5,284 nt of DNA from Alistipes sp. (GTDB taxonomy: Bacteria > Bacteroidota > Bacteroidia > Bacteroidales > Rikenellaceae). Under the pieces are notes generated by a model. The model searched no databases, was not told where the DNA came from, and saw only the letters and a program-made list of their open reading frames with translations. Below, piece by piece: positions 4,795 to 5,284 of the stretch. Numbering within the stretch: position 1 is the stretch's first letter; every line of letters starts with the position of its first letter. The DNA is taken from the NCBI GenBank assembly GCA_019422485.1, contig JAHZDG010000047.1, positions 1 to 5,284 of the forward strand, written 5' to 3'. A program made the position numbers and the translations under genes.

Positions 4795-5284
4795 CTAAAA
4801 ATAGCTTTTCAAAAAGCCGCCTCCCAATACCCGATCCTGATCGTATAGTACCACCGGTTGTCCCGGACTTGCGGCCAGGGCTGGCTCTTCCAAATAGAGG
4901 TGCAAGGTCTCGGCGGTTTGCTCGATTAGATGAGCCTGTCCGCCGGGGTTTTGGCCGATGCCTCGAATGCGAACGCTGAAGGAACCGAGGGATTGTAACA
5001 GGGTCGGATCCGTGATCCGGTAGGAGTGTAATATCAAGTGGTGGTGGCGTAAAGTGTGGGGTAGGCCGACCCGTAGTCGATTATGCAGCGGATCGATACC
5101 CGTCACTACCTTCCCTCCCTGATCAAGCTGGAGCCCTTTTTTCTGTCCGATCGTATAGAGGGCATAACCGGCATGTCGGCCGATCACATGACCCGTCTCA
5201 TCGATAATTTCTCCCGGGTTTACCGGTAGATGCCTTTGCAGATACTCCGCACAGGAAAGCCCCGATAGAAAGCATATACTCATA
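4795..5284 (-). CDS. mnmA: tRNA-specific 2-thiouridylase MnmA, C-terminal part (5' end beyond the right edge)
   Basis: MnmA activates U34 of Lys, Glu and Gln tRNAs as an adenylate and transfers persulfide sulfur to make 2-thiouridine. About 162 residues and the TAG stop are inside the window; the N-terminal PP-loop ATPase lies to the right. Numbering from the first full codon, SICFLSG at 2-8 holds Cys4, which aligns with the catalytic persulfide cysteine (ICFIG in E. coli). PGEIID at 23-28 and GRHAGYALYTIGQKKGL at 35-51 form the conserved central domain. EEPALAASPGQPVVLYD at 132-148 and LGGGF at 153-157 belong to the C-terminal beta barrel. The segment VRIRGIGQ at 104-111 sits where many MnmA proteins have K-x-R-Y-R-Q, a notable variation. 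The Met at 5283 is internal, not a start. The gene is probably first in the mnmA-DedA-aroE group, with an 80-bp gap after it. Confidence 0.94.
   Translation of the reverse strand, partial: MSICFLSGLSCAEYLQRHLPVNPGEIIDETGHVIGRHAGYALYTIGQKKGLQLDQGGKVVTGIDPLHNRLRVGLPHTLRHHHLILHSYRITDPTLLQSLGSFSVRIRGIGQNPGGQAHLIEQTAETLHLYLEEPALAASPGQPVVLYDQDRVLGGGFLKSYF

Noticed and set aside
4329..4979. 216-residue plus-strand frame spanning the DedA-family gene and the end of mnmA
   Set aside because: It is antisense to two recognisable genes and crosses their boundary, and its translation has no domain-like features.
5281..5283. Methionine as a start for a short 162-residue protein at the right edge
   Set aside because: The Met lies just before the catalytic ICF motif in the middle of MnmA; the gene clearly continues beyond the window.
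1..5284. Mobile element, CRISPR array, defence system, tRNA or riboswitch
   Set aside because: No transposase or integrase, spaced repeat array, cloverleaf-like sequence or long structured leader is visible; nearly all bases belong to recognisable housekeeping genes.

Overview
This looks like an ordinary chromosomal housekeeping segment from a Bacteroidetes (Bacteroidota) bacterium. The evidence is a GSCFA-domain protein (a family largely confined to this phylum), the lack of Shine-Dalgarno sequences before clear start codons, A/T-rich leaders, and promoter-like elements resembling the phylum's TTTG / TAnnTTTG consensus. GC content is near 50%, and the gene set would fit the order Bacteroidales. 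My guess of a Rikenellaceae/Alistipes-like host is inference only.

Left part: the 5' portion of a GSCFA-domain gene runs leftward off the window (1-249, minus). It diverges from ispE (407-1228, plus), the kinase of the MEP isoprenoid pathway. The 157-bp divergent spacer holds a TATATTTG -7-like element for the GSCFA gene, a perfect 7-bp inverted repeat, a 9-bp direct repeat and a candidate ispE promoter.

Centre: a two-gene plus-strand unit encodes a complete biotin-dependent carboxyltransferase (MmdA/PccB/transcarboxylase-12S type, 1345-2892) and, 11 nt later, a 105-residue biotin carrier protein (2904-3221). The carboxyltransferase has the codon choice and leader of a highly expressed gene. 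The unit ends at a perfect 15-bp terminator hairpin with a GAAA loop (3244-3277). Neither a biotin carboxylase nor a sodium-pumping decarboxylase beta subunit is present here, so the reaction cannot be fixed from this window. The carrier has Lys-Ala-Met-Lys-Met at its biotin site, where Glu normally comes first.

Right part: a leftward cluster reads mnmA (C-terminal part, entering from the right edge), a DedA/YqaA-type membrane protein, and aroE (shikimate dehydrogenase). The last two overlap as TAATG. This cluster converges on the central unit; an aroE-proximal hairpin and the A/T-symmetric terminator probably separate the two transcription units.

There is no mobile element, CRISPR array, tRNA, rRNA or defence system, and no gene-free stretch over about 160 bp. 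I found no previously undescribed system. The most unusual points are the altered biotinylation motif and the stand-alone carboxyltransferase/carrier pair.
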